Shown: one piece after another, positions 43,168 to 43,608 of the stretch
How positions within the stretch are numbered: the stretch's first letter is position 1
Layout of the letters: each line of letters opens with the position of its first letter
Source of the DNA: Bacillota bacterium
Lineage (GTDB): Bacteria; Bacillota; Clostridia; Lachnospirales; Lachnospiraceae
NCBI GenBank assembly: GCA_023420085.1
Contig: JAEZWQ010000053.1
Location: 1 to 43,608 of the forward strand
Direction of reading: 5' to 3'
Length of the DNA stretch: 43,608 nt
The notes under the pieces: model-generated
Seen by the model: only the letters and a program-made list of their open reading frames with translations
The model's database searches: none
Told to the model about the DNA's origin: nothing
Program-made: the position numbers and the translations under genes

Positions 43168-43608
43168 TTAGGCACTTTTATATGGCTGTCCTGATTTTTC
43201 CATTGCGTAAATCGTTCTTACGAGTTTCTTTTTGGAACTTTCAGTAAGCAGATGCGAAAGTCTCGTAAGATGTGCATTAGAAATTGCGTCTGAACCTGGA
43301 AATTCAAAAAGGAGAGCATATATAGAAGCCATGTGAAGTGTAGGAACGAGCTTTTCCAATTCGGGAAATAGGATACATATAAGTCTGGAAATAGAAGTTT
43401 TTAACTTTGCCCGTTCTTTTACCTTATCAAAACGATAACGAGTGAGTGACTTTAATTCCACATTGTAGTATGATGTATCAGAGTAGGACTTTAAGTTCAT
43501 ATCAGACATCATCATAGTAGCAATGGTACGGGAATCAACTTTATCCGTTTTCGTCTTTCTAAGGCTTAGACTTTTTCTGTAAAGATTGGTATGTAACGGA
43601 TTGATAAC
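43168..43608 (-). pseudogene. IS110 family transposase, truncated, open at window edge
   Basis: The frame runs from the right edge (VINPLHTNLYRKSLSLRKTK, then TDKVDSRTIATMMM) to a stop at 43168. NPLHTNLYRKSLSLRKTKTD and DSRTIA match the DEDD domain of IS110/IS116/IS902 transposases, and the following helical region (SRLICILFPELEKL) is the usual linker. The frame ends without the C-terminal transposase-20 domain that carries the catalytic serine. The 3' half is therefore missing, and the copy is inactive as seen here. The start lies outside the window. Confidence 0.8.

Overview
The window is AT-rich (roughly 30% GC by eye) with strong AGGAGG-type ribosome binding sites, an L10-leader in front of rplJ-rplL, class C sortases and IPxTG-anchored pilins. 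This points to a low-GC Gram-positive anaerobe. A Peptoniphilaceae or related Clostridia-level origin is my best guess, from the general look of the proteins and not from a search.

Left part (1-11.6 kb): the first codons of a transposase on the minus strand, then the rplJ-rplL operon with its promoter, autoregulatory leader and a shared bidirectional terminator. Convergent to it is a three-gene cluster (DUF5717-like, DUF5716-like, and a small soluble protein), followed by a GlsB/YeaQ membrane protein. Next is an FbpABC-type uptake operon (lipoprotein, fused permease, ATPase) that also carries a Tim44-domain/zinc-ribbon membrane protein.

Centre (11.6-27.3 kb): one sortase-assembled pilus operon on the minus strand. 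In transcription order it encodes a giant tip adhesin of about 3115 residues (N-terminal BspA-like repeats, many Cna-B-like domains, internal VWA domain), the major pilin, sortase C, a proline-tailed basal pilin, and two more sortases. Three gene junctions carry hairpins, and a run of eight G lies upstream of the operon promoter. These suggest post-transcriptional setting of subunit ratios and possible phase variation, neither proven here.

27.5-31.2 kb: ordinary metabolic genes (chorismate-mutase-like protein, pyrimidine-nucleoside phosphorylase, low-molecular-weight tyrosine phosphatase, nitroreductase) plus an internal fragment of pyruvate carboxylase.

31.2-34.4 kb: a compact cassette of small ABC permease, ATPase, small secreted protein and two tandem paralogous membrane proteins. 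The secreted-protein gene is bounded by a perfect 15-bp inverted repeat. This is the best candidate here for an undescribed system.

34.4-43.6 kb: accessory DNA full of remnants. It holds an IS21 istB fragment with terminal-type repeats, a laterally acquired Fic protein with an antitoxin pseudogene behind it and three operator repeats in its promoter, and the 3' end (domains V-VI) of a group II intron. It also holds a truncated HTH regulator, a heterodimeric ABC exporter whose upstream partner gene is cut at a 19-bp inverted repeat, a broken sigma-like gene, an AlbA_2/ATPase regulator whose coding repeat recurs in its own promoter, and an IS110 transposase fragment at the edge. A degenerate copy of the Fic promoter/operator region occurs 6 kb away, in front of the phosphatase gene, which links two parts of the window.
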